From positions 650,791-714,790 of the forward strand of contig VYZI01000113.1 in the NCBI GenBank assembly GCA_013397695.1: a stretch of 64,000 nt of DNA, written 5' to 3'. The notes below the pieces were generated by a model. That model worked only from the letters and a program-made list of their open reading frames with translations, was not told the DNA's origin and did not search any database. Position numbers and translations under genes: made by a program. How positions within the stretch are numbered: position 1 is the stretch's first letter; each line of letters opens with the position of its first letter. The DNA is from Centropus unirufus. Its lineage: Eukaryota > Chordata > Aves > Cuculiformes > Centropidae. Positions 10,501 to 23,575 of this stretch are shown piece after piece.

Positions 10501-13500
10501 AGGTAATGTTCACAGGACACTGGACTGCTGCTTGAATGTCTGATCTCTCCTACTTTAATCTTGTGAAACATTGCAGCTGATATTTTTATTTCTTTCTGTA
10601 CATCTCAGGTTTGTCACAGTGCATTGGAAAGAATTTTGTTAACTGTGATGAGGGGGAAGTGGAAACTTGAGAGGTGGGGAAGGGGACAGAGCCGAGTGCC
10701 TCAGTCCATTTCAGCTTCCTTCTTTACGTCACCTTTTTGTCACCATTTCTATCTCTATATACACAATATATAATCTTAATCATCATCCCTTCTCCCATCC
10801 ATACACGTATACTCTAAAAGTTTTGGTTTGATGCTAGGTGGGTCAAGGCTACAGAAGGAATCAAATGAACACATTAGTCTCCTTCTCACATTCAGTACTA
10901 GAAATCTGTAACAACTTGCTAGTCTTACAAGCAGAAAAATTCCTTTCTTTCCTTCTAATCCATGTGCAGCTGACATATTTCTCTTTCCTCCTACAGCATA
11001 GTGGTGTGTGTGGCTGTGATGCAAAAAAATTACCCATCCAAATCAATGCTACCCACAGCCTATTTTTACTTACAAGGCAAATTATCAATTATCAGCTTTA
11101 GTAAGTTTTTCAGTCTCAGCATCAATGCTCAGATGCCTCATAAAGACAGAAGGAGAGTTCTTCCTGAGGTCAGAGGGACAGATTGCATAAACTAATTTAT
11201 GGAAACAGAGAGATATAAACCACAGAAAAGCAACAGTGTGCAATTTCACTGAAGCAGAGAAAAGGCAAACATTAAAAGGCTTTTTTGAATCTGGACCAAT
11301 AATTGCTTTCTTCAATATGGTAGTTATCAAAGATATCCTTGTAATCACTCCCCTTCTTGCCATATTCTCTTTGAATTGGAAACTGAAGTGAATTCACAGT
11401 AGTGAAATAATTGTACTGCTTTATCAGTAATATTAGAGACTAACGTGAAGTAGTGTCTCTAATTCACCAATAGTAAATTGAGACCAAAATCCAGTAATGC
11501 AAACCCACTATTTGTATAATACAGTCCCCCCAATTTAAAACAAAAATTCCTCTCTGAAAGGGTATAAAAATATGTGGGATATATTAGATTTAACATTTCA
11601 TGCAACTGTATGGGAAGTATTTTTTCCCAAAAGATATTTTTGTTATCACATAATTTATCTACATTTTAAATAAAATCTTTTCAAGAATGTACAGTACTTT
11701 ATAGTGTTTATGGTAGGAGGAACTGCTTTTCTACTTTATCCTATAAATATGCTTTATCATTGGCTATGATGGATAGGAAGGAAACAGGGAAAACAGTATG
11801 TACAGAAGAAAATCTATTCATTTTTTTTCAGGGAAGAAAGCACATTTCTTTTGAACATTGACATCAGCCTGATGAATTCTTTTTTGCATAAACAATTTGG
11901 GTTAAGAGGGTTCCTCACAAACACATGGTTTGCCACACTACTGTATTTTCTCTCCTATCATCACTGTGGCTCTGAGCATTACAGTTTGGTAGGATGCAAA
12001 ATGCCAGAAGTTACTGCCCTGCTTAATTAAAGTTGCATTTACTATTGAAAGTAAAAGAAACTAGATCTCTGTTAGCTTCTATTAAAAATGATCAGACATT
12101 TGCACTTTTGTTTAGAAGTACCCTTGCTCCCCTAAATGTCGCTGTAGCCTGCTAGAGAGATTTTACAAATTCTTCAAATTTTCCCATGCAATTGCCAAGC
12201 AACAACAGCTGGTGTTTCACAAGTGATAGACTTCTGCTTCAACGTGGGCAACGCCGTTAGCATGTGCCTAAAATAGGAATAGAGAAAAAAAGACACTTTG
12301 CTGAAAAAATGCCATGCTCCCAAAACTCCAGGATACAGACACACAATTCCATGCTGAACTTCCTTTTCCTTAAAAATAATAAAAAATATATCAATATGAA
12401 AGCAGATACAGTAGGAAGGCTTTTACCTTTTATTTATTCCTCCCTAAAACGCCTATCCAGTTGGATCTTTCCAGAATTATTGCGGTTTGTTTTTTTGCTT
12501 GTTTCTTCTCCTCTCAGGCATTTGTGACTTTGGGAACAGTCACTAAATATGTGGAACAGGATGATGCCACTCACAAACAGACATATAATAAAAGGAATAG
12601 AAAAATACAACTTGGCAGTAGCCTTTCTGCATCAAGTTATTGTTGAACACTGATGGTATTGGATTCTAGTCAGCAAGGATCTGCACGTAGATCCTGAGGA
12701 GCTGTTCGTAAGGTCAACTGAAACATAAATTAAAGCTACTCCTGCAGAAATAGAATATTCAGAATGCTTGTTCAGGTTAAACAAGAGGGAAAATTGTGGT
12801 ATGGGTATTTTTTTTACTCATTTCTTGACACCAAAACCACTGACATTTTATGATATGCTGTTAGTTGTTGAGAAAACAAGAAGGATGATAGCTCTGAGGG
12901 ATTATTGAATCCAAACTGCTTGACCTGAAAGGTTTACGGTGACCTATGGCCTTTCTTGTCTCCCACTTGCCCCAGAAAACAGCCTGAATAACAAATGCTG
13001 TTTCATAACTGCAGGTTTTTGCAGGTGCTTAAAAGGCAGAGAATATAACGGCAGAGCTAGAATCTGAAAGCAAAGTAGTCCAGGAACAGTCTGCGCAGTA
13101 CAACTACTGCAGAAACATGACTGGAAGATCACTATAGCAGCAGCATTTAATTAAATCAAGAAGAAACACACCTGATTTTTCTCTTCCTTTTATTATTTCT
13201 GCTGGTAGAATCATGAATGGTTACTATTATTTTAGCAAAATACATTAAGAAGATGGATGTTTCAACCAACCTCTTCCAATTAACCTCTTCCATTCAACAT
13301 CTTCCATTAACAAAAACTTAGAGCCAACCCATTGCCTCCGCAGATTACAATCACACTTGAAGTATTCCAGTGTAATATCAACAGGAAATAAAGGTTCTAT
13401 ATTGAGTCAATTACTCTAGAGAATAGAGTGGTTTTGTCCCAAACTCTTCTGACTGTCAATTTAAAATCTCGATTTTGACTGCTTCTCAATCTAAATATTC

Positions 13501-14824
13501 AACTAGATTTTTTCATAGAGTTCTGAAGTCTTGTAATTACATAAAACATTTAAATTTAACATGGTTTAAATACCTAGTCTGACAGATTTTTTCTGATGCA
13601 GCCTGGTAGACTCTGCATTTTTAAATACATATTTTAATGTCAAATTGAATACATGATAGCTTTCCAAAATTTAGGGACTGTTCACCCAAAGTTTTTTAAT
13701 GTGTGCTATAATGTAAACACTTTTCACTGATGTAAATTGAAGGCTAATGAATTTTAGCAGAAATTATTCCTGTGCTTGTTAAAAACTGCTGAAATTAACT
13801 TGAAGTCATAATTAAAACTAAGGAAGGGTTATCTGCTGATGTATATAGAAAAAGTTGGTTTCTCTCAAGAACACATTAAATTTAGAATTAAAATTATAAA
13901 TTTCGCACACAAATTCTAAATTCTGTCCCGTCTGTTTACAATACAGCTAGCACAGAACCAATAGGACAAGCTGTCATGCACTGCAGTTGTACACTGACCA
14001 AACAGAACAAATCTGAGATTATAGGTATTCAAAATCCTGTTCCATTTCCATATTTGCACTGTCCCCTAATCTTGCCTAATGTAAGATACAAAGGTTCTCA
14101 ATAGACTTGAGGGCTATACCTGAGCTGCCTTGTCTAAATCCTCTTTTGGACAACTACATAATTGTAATTCCAACCTCAACAACCTTTCTATGGTTTTAGA
14201 TTCCATGGGCCAAAACATTGTAGAAATAATCAATCATCAGCTCACATAACCTACACAGTACCTGTCAATATTTTTTTTCTAAGCTAACTCTACTAATCCC
14301 ATTGACTTTAGACTTCTTCTAATGATTTTTCACACAGTTTTTCAAGTTCATGTTCTCCATATTTCTCTTTCTCTTAAAGCAATGCTGCTGCAACATGTGT
14401 TGTTCTGATCTCCTGTCTAACCACCGGGATAGTCAGTCATATTTGTAATTGTGCTCTTCCCTTCCAGCCCAAATAATCTTAAGATTCTTTATGCTTTGGC
14501 ATCAGAAACCTGAGTTTTAATTGCTTCACACAGGATAGGGGAATATTCCTCAATATATATATACATAAAATAATTTCATAAAGTTAAGAGGTGGTTTGAT
14601 TTTACTTTCTTAATTATCTTAAGAATTATCTTTATTTTAGTATTGAATGAAATGATCTTGCTATCAGTTGTACCCCATGTACAAATACTGGCAACTTCTT
14701 ATTGCATTGCAAACAGATCTATATTAACATTTAGACTGACGAAGATATCTTCTATCATTTCTATCCTGCGCTACTCAAATAGCTACCTTCTTTCATTATT
14801 GTACCTTGTACCTTGCACAAGTGT
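10501..14824. other. Unique AT-rich DNA, no gene seen
   Basis: Several overlapping short frames on both strands at 10776-11363 have no domain signal and fall in ordinary AT-rich sequence. No known repeat is recognised. A purine-rich, slightly GC-richer patch occurs at about 10640-10730. Confidence 0.6.
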
Positions 14825-15335
14825 GTCAGTGTGAGCAAAAGTAGAATCAGTTTTGTAACTTTATCTAAACCTCATTTGAGTAACTTCATTTTCTGAAAGC
14901 AATGCTTCTCTCTACAAGTGATAACACAGAGCTCTGGTATGCAGAGAGGCCATTACTTACACTTATTCCAATAGAAACCAAGGCCATCTTGATCCAATAC
15001 CATAAGTCAGAGAGGTGAAAAAGGGTCACACCTGCAAGAAGGGGTGGACAGGACAGGCGACCCCAAAGTACCAGCCTATTCCATTCCTGGTACTTCATAC
15101 TTGGAATAAAACTGAGGGATCACAAGAGTCAGGCTCTATTCTTTGATGGCCAATGTCCACTCCATCTTTTTGTCCAGATCCCTGATCCATGCCAAACTTG
15201 GGGGAAGGAGAGGGCAGAGGCTAGTGGAAATTTTTGTATATATTTAATTATTTTCTTATTAATACTATTTTACTTTTTTTTTTCCTTAAATCCATATGTT
15301 TTAGTTATTTTATTTTAAGAAAGCAAAAGTATATG
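14825..15335 (+). mobile_element. Truncated LTR copy, family A (avian ERV type)
   Basis: It begins near TGTCAGTGTGAGC. It then follows the complete copy at 46561: AGTAACTTCATTTTCTGAAA, an 'acaagtgataacacag' phrase, 'ccaaggccatctt', 'ctgcaagaaggggt', a 'gagggatcacaag' phrase and 'tttgatggccaat'. The T-rich and AT-rich stretch up to about 15335 matches the start of the AT-rich 3' part of the complete copy. The 3' terminus is missing and no target duplication is visible. Same orientation as the other two copies. Confidence 0.8.
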
Positions 15336-18300
15336 CAATTTGAAAAAAAAATGAGGGTCAGATGTACATGAACATTTACTCCTAAGTGGAAATATGATAC
15401 TAAAAAAATAGCAATATTAAAATCAAACATAAAAAAATGAAAAAATTTTTTGATTCATTCACTATAAAATGGACAAAAATACTACAGTTCTGAACTCTTT
15501 CCTGGCAACACCCATCAAAATAAAGAAAAGAAGTGCTTTTCAAAAATTGTTTAATTTTTAGCCCCACATTGTGAGACTTATTTGAAATAACAGGCATTAT
15601 AATAAAAAAAATTCCTAGCAATAAATTCTAGACTTATTCAATCATCATTTTCCAAAGGGAGAAAACAGAGCCTTCATCAAATTATTCCCTATTTTGTCAT
15701 ATTTCCCCTAAAAACAATGAAATAATTCTTACTTTTTGCCAGTGTAACTGACATTAGTAATTCTGAAGTCTGCATTTGCAAATAATAAAACACAAAATAT
15801 GCAATATGCAGCTTTACCAGCCTTTGTAATTCAGGGAAAGTAAAGTCCCAATGCAAAGGAATAGATACGGTATACTCAGAGGAGTACTGCTTAAGAGGAA
15901 GTATTAGATGGTGGTGTATGCTACTTCCCCAATACATTTTCCTTGCTTTTTATTGATTCATGATCCTAGTTTTTGCCTTTTTGTTGTCTTTTTTTATATA
16001 TATATATAACAATATTCAAACTCTGGTCACATTTCCTTTCCTAGTATCGACATCATCAAGTGTAATGATTTACAGTGTAGATCCACAGCAAAATTATTTT
16101 TCATGACTTTGTATTTTATTCTCCCTCACAAAAATGAAGCAGTAAACAATGAAGAGTGGATTACAGTGGAATTCACAATGTTAATCGTGATCATAAATTT
16201 TGTTGTTCTGTACTGATGTAAAATATCACACAAATATCTTCAAAACACAAGGTGATCAGCAAAAAATTAGATATATGTGCTACTTACATTATCATAAAAG
16301 GAACTGTATTAGAAAGAAGCTTCAGAAAGAGAGAGAAAACTATTTTTCTCAGCTGGTTCAATATTGTATCAGCCAATCACTAAAGCCATGTGACTATGGT
16401 TACATAGGTCAGATTTTCAGTTTTGCCATCAACCAAAGCTGGATGATGGACTATTGGGTAAATTATTTGAGCAAACCAGCTATATTTACTGTGTAAGTGA
16501 AAATTATAATTTCATGCAGCTAAATGATAATGACTAGTCTTTCAAGAACTAAGCATTTCGTATGTGCATTTCAGATGAAGGTCACCTTAGTGTTAAGCTC
16601 TATGATTTTATTGCACTGTAAAACGTTATTTGTAGAATTATTTAATAAATCAAGTCGAATTCTACTCATAAATAAGGCTGATAATTCTTAGAACAGTAAA
16701 AGGAAAATGTTCTGAAAACAGTGAGATGTATTTTTTTCTGTCTTCTTATTGAAGATATGTCTCTCCAATAAAAGGTCAATTAATTTTCAGGTAGTTACGT
16801 TTTCTGGTTTTTATCTTAAAAAATCCATCTTAATATCAGAATTACCTGAGAAATTTGTGGTTTTATATTTTATGTTCATTGGTTGACAAGTGTTCTCTAG
16901 CAACAAAATTTGCAAATACATATAGTTCTATAACCAAACAAACCAGTAAAGGAAAGGTAGTTTTTAAACTTTGGTAGTGAAATACTAAAACAACAACGAA
17001 TATTTTATGGTTAAATAGAAATTTAATTTGGTCTCTGTATACTATTCAAACCCTCTTGCAATACTTAAATATGATGATTTTTTAGAAGGATTAATATAAA
17101 TCACATTTCATAATGATTGCTTAAACTATCAACAAAACAATACTTTGTACTACTGCACAGAATGTTAATCTCTAGCATCCTTACTATGTCTGGAAAAAAA
17201 GCTCTTATATCTTCACATTATTTGAGACTGACAGGATTAAAGACAGGTTCAGAGTTTCCATAAGCAATCAGACTCTTCAAACACCTTTGAGTATTGCCAT
17301 AATCTAACCCATGGTTATAGGGGATTTCTACTCTCTTATGACAGGAACTTCTGTTTTATTACGTAAATCAATAAGTTATGTAAAGCTGTACGTTAATGTG
17401 AGAAAACATCCTTTTTATTCTGTAGTGGCATGGTGTGGGTTGTATAATCACATCTCTCTGAGCACTCTTCCTCATTCTCATTCCTATAATGCTTCAAAAA
17501 AAATATATATAATTCCTATTAGACTTCCTGCTTGTGCTAATACATTCAGCTGCCAATATTTTTTCTTATGGTCCAACTACAAAATAAGATATTGGGGGGG
17601 GGGGTGTTTGTTTCACTTCTGAAAACAGAAGGAGCTACAAGTATTAAAAACCTTGTTGCCTCTTCTGTGATGTATACGTGCTAGGGTGCATAATCTAGCA
17701 AACATGCATGTATTATATACCATCACAATATGACATGCAACATGCTTCTCTGAGTTCACTACTATATCCAAATACAGTGAGTAGGAAAAATACTGTGTGA
17801 AATTTAGTAAAAAAGTATTCACCAATACTTTACCCCTATATAGTAATCATCTTTTTTTTCTAAACTATGGAATTTCTGGAATTCAATTGATACTTAAAAA
17901 TAAGCCACCACCCAGACACAATCAAACTGGATTTTTTACTTTGCATAAAATGTAGAGAGACCTCTTCAAGGTTTGCTGTTCTGAAGATGCAGAAAAAAAA
18001 ATCACACTGAGACCAGAGGCTTCAGAAGGTAACTAATACATCTATTGTGCCTGAAGAAATAATAAAACTCCCCCTTTGTGAGCAAGGAGAGAATGAACCA
18101 AGACACCACATATTTCCGACTATCTCATTCTCACCATGCAGAAACTGCTATTGTGCTAGGACTGCCTGAGACAGACAGGCAGAAAAATAAAGGACAGGGG
18201 CAAATATAATCCCTCTTTCCTGTTATTGTCATCCTCTGAGAGAAGCTGTTGATGCAATGTTTGTTATCCACCATAGAAAACTGTTCCAAAAACCATTTTA

Positions 18301-21300
18301 ATGGCTTTGACTACTGTCAGTGGGAATGTAGATTTAGATGCACGCATTGATTTGAGCAACAAAGGCACATTTTGATCTCAAGGTAAATTCGGAATTTATG
18401 TAGAATAGGGGATCAATATTTATTTAAGTCAAGTCTATGATGGAAATTCCACTGCCTTTCGTTATCTGGAAAATATCTGCATTTGCTTTATTTGTTAATT
18501 CTCCAGTTTTCATACATCAGTTTTAGGGCTCCACTTTCTGGAAGGCTCCCAAGATTTTATGGTGCTTCATTCACTGGACATAATGATTAAAAAACCTCAG
18601 TGACCTGATTTGAAACCACCATGTGGTACATTATCTCACTGGGACAACTAGATAGATGAAGCATATAACTTCTGGTAAACTTGAAAGTAACATCCATTCT
18701 GATAAGACTGCATGCAGAAAGAACAAGGGTGGGAGACAAAGCATAGGAGATCACATCATGTGAGACAGAGTAGTATGACTGAATTTTCCTAGCAGCAAGT
18801 GTAGCCTTTCAGGACTTTTAAATTTGTGACATCAATGAAATTTCTCAAATCATTATAGCAGAATATCAGCCCCCACACGTGTCTGGGTCTAATTACCATG
18901 ATAGTATGTAAATATTCTGTAGCGCATAGATTGGGAAAGTCAAGACTAGTTCACCAGTTGTAAGGCTTTCCACACCTTTATCTTACATATTATTTCCCTC
19001 AGAAATTCCTTACAACTTTGCTTATCTGCTCTTATTCATGAAGAAGAAGATATTTTACTATAAGCAATAGAAACTATGTAGATAATATGTGCATCTGATA
19101 GAGTGCTTTTACATGGGTATTTGTGCCATGGAAATAATAAAATAGCAAATATTTAGTAAAAAATAAAAAGAAGTTTTGGGTTTGGCATAGGGGTATTGTT
19201 TGTTTTGTTACTTTTTTTCCCCCTGAAAATGTGTTCACTAGCCTGTTTGTTTGACTAGCCCATCTTGCATAGCTGTCTTCTTTCATCTCACATGTGACAT
19301 TTAAAGATTTGGCAGAGCACGCTTTTAGTATATTTAGAACTGTGTAAACATCCACCTCCTCTAGCTAGGATTTCTGAGTGAGGTCGACTGCTATCTTTTG
19401 CAATTTCATGTGTTTATCCATATATATTTATAGATTCGTATTTCAAATATGGTGTAAATTGCGTTTACCTTTTATGCACTAAGATCAATTGGGGGGTCTA
19501 GGATTAGAGTCAGATGCCTTCTCTTTATGTCATAATTTAAAGGGAATGTTCTGTGACAATTTTTACCTTTTTTCTAATTGTTATTGAGAGGCATGTTATT
19601 GTTATTTCAGAAGGCAAACAGGTAACTGACTACAAAGGCAAGCAGTAAGGTAAATGATTTTCCAGCTTTTACTGTATACATCTGTGCCTGTATTTCTGCC
19701 AGTGAAGCATTAACATTCATGATCCCTCATATACTCTCTCTTGAGTGGATCAGGAAGGAAAAAGGCTCCTGTTTACAACCCTGCTGATAAGAGAGACTGG
19801 GGTTCTGCAGGAATATTTTCAAAAGCATACTCTTAAGAGGCATATACACCTCACTCCTGGTATGCTTTCCCCGGGCCTAGAAGTTTATGGAAAAGCAAAT
19901 TCTTCAGCCCAGGGACAACGAAGTTAATGAACAGGATTACAGCACTGTTTGCAGAGACTCCAGAGATGCCCTGTTTAGCAGTGTGTACCAGCAGCAGCAC
20001 AGTACTGAGCTCAGATTAATGTCTTTTTTCTCAGGAAGGAAAATTAGGCAGGACAGAATACCATGCTATCAGCAATTTAAAGCTTTAAACTAAACTACTA
20101 CTTTACTAGATACAGGATGGTGTAGTCCACCTATCGGAAAAGTACAACCAATCTCCTTCATTAGTACTATCTGCAAAGGTGCAACCTCCAGTACTAATGG
20201 TAAGGCACTGCATATGAGTAGTCATAACTTTGTTTCTCTTCAGTCATATCTCCCATCAACAGCACCTGTGTAGATTATGAGGGTCTAGCTAGCTTCTTGG
20301 AAAGCCCTTCCTTTGTTCTAATTTAGTTTGTTGCAGATAGACACGGGAGACTGTATCTATCTGACAGAAGAATAAGGGAATCCAGTGTTCAAGCAGTTCA
20401 TGTATTAAAGGACTTTACAAACATTTGTTTTTTCTTTTCAATATATGGCTAGGATCTCTTTAGAAATTGCTCATAAACAGTAGACTTTCATTTTGATTAG
20501 CAGATACTTCTTTCTCCAAATAAATTATAAATATCTGCCAACAGCAGATGATCTGAGGAATAATCACATAGGTTTTGAACGCAGTGTATGATGCCTATCT
20601 TCCATTGGCCCTAAAGCTAACAACAAATATATTTTATAAGTATTAGCAAGTCTAAATGGGAGCAATTGCTTTTATCTTACAATTTCAGAAACTTTCTAAA
20701 CATTTCTTGACAGTTTTATCATGAAAGACAAAATAGAACTACAGACTTAATTTCCTAATAACACTTTTCCCATATGTTGGTCTCCTCTCCCCCCTTGCCT
20801 CTGACAGCTTACTAAGATTAGTAAATACTAGAAGGTAAGAGTATTTAGGAGGAGCTCACAGTTACAACTCTGGTTTAATGGCAGGTTATTTTCTCCCTGT
20901 GAGATTGCTTAGCCTATTAAGGATTAAGAAACATTTGGCCTACTAAGTTTAGGGTTTTTTCTCAGAGACAATGTGAGAAGGTGCCAATATCTTATGTTGT
21001 AACCAACATCCATTCTGAAGAATGAGCTATTACAATTAATAATGATATAATAGTCTCATACTGCTATCCTTTCGGCTGTAGAGCTGTAAGAGTCCCTTCA
21101 AAGAGTCTGGTCACATAAATTATGTTCTCGGTTTCCAACCCTACATAATTCAACTGGTCAAGGTGAATGGCAGTCAGAATCTTGTCTTCTTGGCAAACAC
21201 AAAAAAAAACAACAAAACACTAAATGCATAGTTTGTGCTTGCTAGATAGGGAATGTTAAATGTCAGTAAGACCACACTACAAACTCAAAGCCAGTAGAGA

Positions 21301-22863
21301 AACATCACTTGCCTTTTTGAATCACTCCCAATTCATGGTGAACAAGTGGAGTCAGACATTCAGCTTGTAAGACTTTCAGATTTCCAAAATAATATTTTCC
21401 TGGTTTATGGTGACATACAAATTCTTACCTGTGGCGAGAGAGTACAATCAGAAAACTGAAGGGATTTGCAAGAAACTTGCAAGGGAAGTGTCTTTTCCAA
21501 CTGAGCACTCCACAGCAGACAACACTCATGTTGTAGGTAACATAGAAGCATAGAAGACTATTTTAAGAAGCTTATAATACTATTGAACAACTGTGCTTTA
21601 AAAGCAACAGTCCTATGCATGTACAAAGATATTCTTGAATGTATATTTTTTAAAAAAATGAAAATGTTTGTACGGGTGCAAGTTTTATATTTAATAATAA
21701 ATAATAGAAATCTTTAGTCTCAAATTATAGTTAAGTAAATTGTTTGATACCTAGTAGAGCAAGTATCAACATTTTCAGTTGAATACCCAGTTTAACTACA
21801 GCAGATACAAAAATCCAGTTACACAGCAATGAAATATGAATCAATGAACATAAGGAAAAAAAAAAATTCATACAAGAGTTTACTAAGAGCCTAAGCACAG
21901 AAAAGTTGAAAATACTCTTCCTACTAGTAGCATTTTATGACAGAATATCAGCTGCTAAACATTTATTTCAGAGGTGAGGCATATCCCACTAAAAGCTCGT
22001 GGTATACATCAAAGCTTCTGGCTAAGTTCCTAGGTTTTCCATTTTCTAAGGTTATAAATAACAACAAATGTAGTAAGTTCTAGCATCTTCTTTGATTTAC
22101 TTCTTTTTTTTTAGTACAACTATCAGTTGTTGGACACTAGTTCTAGTCATTAGATGACAAAAAAAACTATATGCTAGATTTATCTCTTCAATTCCTTCTC
22201 CTACATTCTACTTTTTCCACAAAATGCAACTTTTAGCTAATGATATTTTCTTCATTTTAATGGAAGTGGCAGGTCTAGTTGCTGCCACCAGCTTGTATAA
22301 TAGATCATAAGGTTTTAAAGAGTCTGAAAATAGGGCCTCAGTCAAAATATTACTAGCAATTATATCACAGTAGAATTCCTTCCAAGTTTCCTGAGATGAA
22401 TTAGAGAAAAAGTCTAACAAGACACTGCAAAACAATGCAAAACATTATGCTTCTTTTATGACACTGGCCTTATACCAGTGACATAAAATCTCTTACTTTG
22501 TCTTAAAACAACTAATTTATGCTGCACTTAAAACATGCCTCCAGAAAGCAGAGATATCACTCATTTCACTTTATTTGATCCACTGACTCTGGGAATGTAA
22601 GTGAAAATAGGTCAGAAGGAACTATGAATATGCTCAAGTGATCTTGCAGCTTGGATGTAGAAAAACACATAAATCTCACTATTTTTAGGTTCTTAACAAA
22701 CAGGACATTTTGTGTTTAGGTAACATAGGGCCATCCTAGAATGCTTGAGATTCCAGCCCTACTATGAGAAAAATCAAATTACAGTGGAAAACTAGTTTTC
22801 TTTCCCCTGATAAATATAGACGAAGTGGTAGGTTATACACATACTTTTTCTGACCAGGATAAG
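15336..22863. other. Unique AT-rich DNA, no gene seen
   Basis: No coding or repeat family signal. Simple sequence: (TA)7 at 15995-16008 and an 11-G run at 17594-17604. Open frames are short (about 100 codons at most) and without motifs. Confidence 0.6.
17594..17604 (+). repeat. Homopolymer G run (11 G)
   Basis: An uninterrupted run of 11 G, unusual in this AT-rich setting and prone to sequencing-length error. Confidence 0.9.
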
Positions 22864-22998
22864 CTTCACAATGCCTGTGTTCTCACTCACTTTTCCTCTA
22901 CCTGGGTGCTGTTTTGGAGTAGCCCCATGTTGTGAGCAAGGAAAGAGCATCACAATGCCTTCATTCCCACTTGCATTTCCTTGCCCAACTGCTGTTTC
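22864..22998 (+). repeat. Diverged tandem duplication, period about 84 bp
   Basis: About 50 bp beginning TTCACAATGCCTGTGTTCTC at 22865 recurs as ATCACAATGCCTTCATTCCC at 22949, each ending in a similar 'ctgctgttt' or 'gtgctgttt' phrase. The copies are diverged. It lies just upstream of the CR1 endonuclease fragment; whether it belongs to that element is not clear. Confidence 0.55.
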
Positions 22999-23485
22999 AT
23001 AGCTGCCCAAGGAGAGCCTACAGCTGAAGCCTTCTTCCTCCAGCTACAGAAGGTTTCATGGTCACAATCTCTCATCCTACTCGGTGATTTCAACCACTCT
23101 GACATCTGTTGGAAAAGTAGCATGGCAAGATCTAGGCAATCCAGGAGACTCCTAGAATGATGATAATTTCTTAACCCAGGTAATAGACACCCCTAGCCGA
23201 GGGGATCCAGTACTGAACCTGACAGTCACCAGTGCAAGTGAGCTCATCACTGACATCAAGATTGGAGGCAGGCTGGACTGCAGTAATCACTCATCGGTGG
23301 GGTTCGAAGTCCTCAGGGATATGGAACAGGGAAGGAGCATAGTCAGGACTCTAAATTTCAGGAAAGCAAACTTCCAGCTCTCAGAGAAGTTAGTCATTAT
23401 GACTCCTGGGTTATGGTCCTCAGGGACAAGGGAGCAAAACAGAGCTCGAAGATGTTTATGGATGCTTTGCATGCAGCATAAGAAT

Positions 23486-23520
23486 GCTCAGTCCCAGATG
23501 CAGGAAATCTGGGACTGAGC
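23486..23520. repeat. Perfect 12-bp inverted repeat (hairpin)
   Basis: Arm GCTCAGTCCCAG at 23486-23497 and its exact complement CTGGGACTGAGC at 23509-23520 flank an 11-base loop. It lies inside the CR1 endonuclease fragment and is probably a by-product of local rearrangement there. Confidence 0.9.
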
Positions 23521-23536
23521 AGGAAATCTCTTCCTT

Positions 23537-23575
23537 TCCCTGGGAAAGGGAAAGAGGGAAAGGGAAAGGGAGAGG
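23537..23575 (+). repeat. GGGAAA-type purine-rich tract
   Basis: Repeated GGGAAA and GGGAAAG units form a nearly pure purine stretch within the CR1 remnant, likely a small repeat expansion. Confidence 0.75.

Noticed and set aside
10776..11363. Cluster of overlapping short frames on both strands
   Set aside because: Frames on both strands with no shared motif are typical of stop-poor chance sequence.
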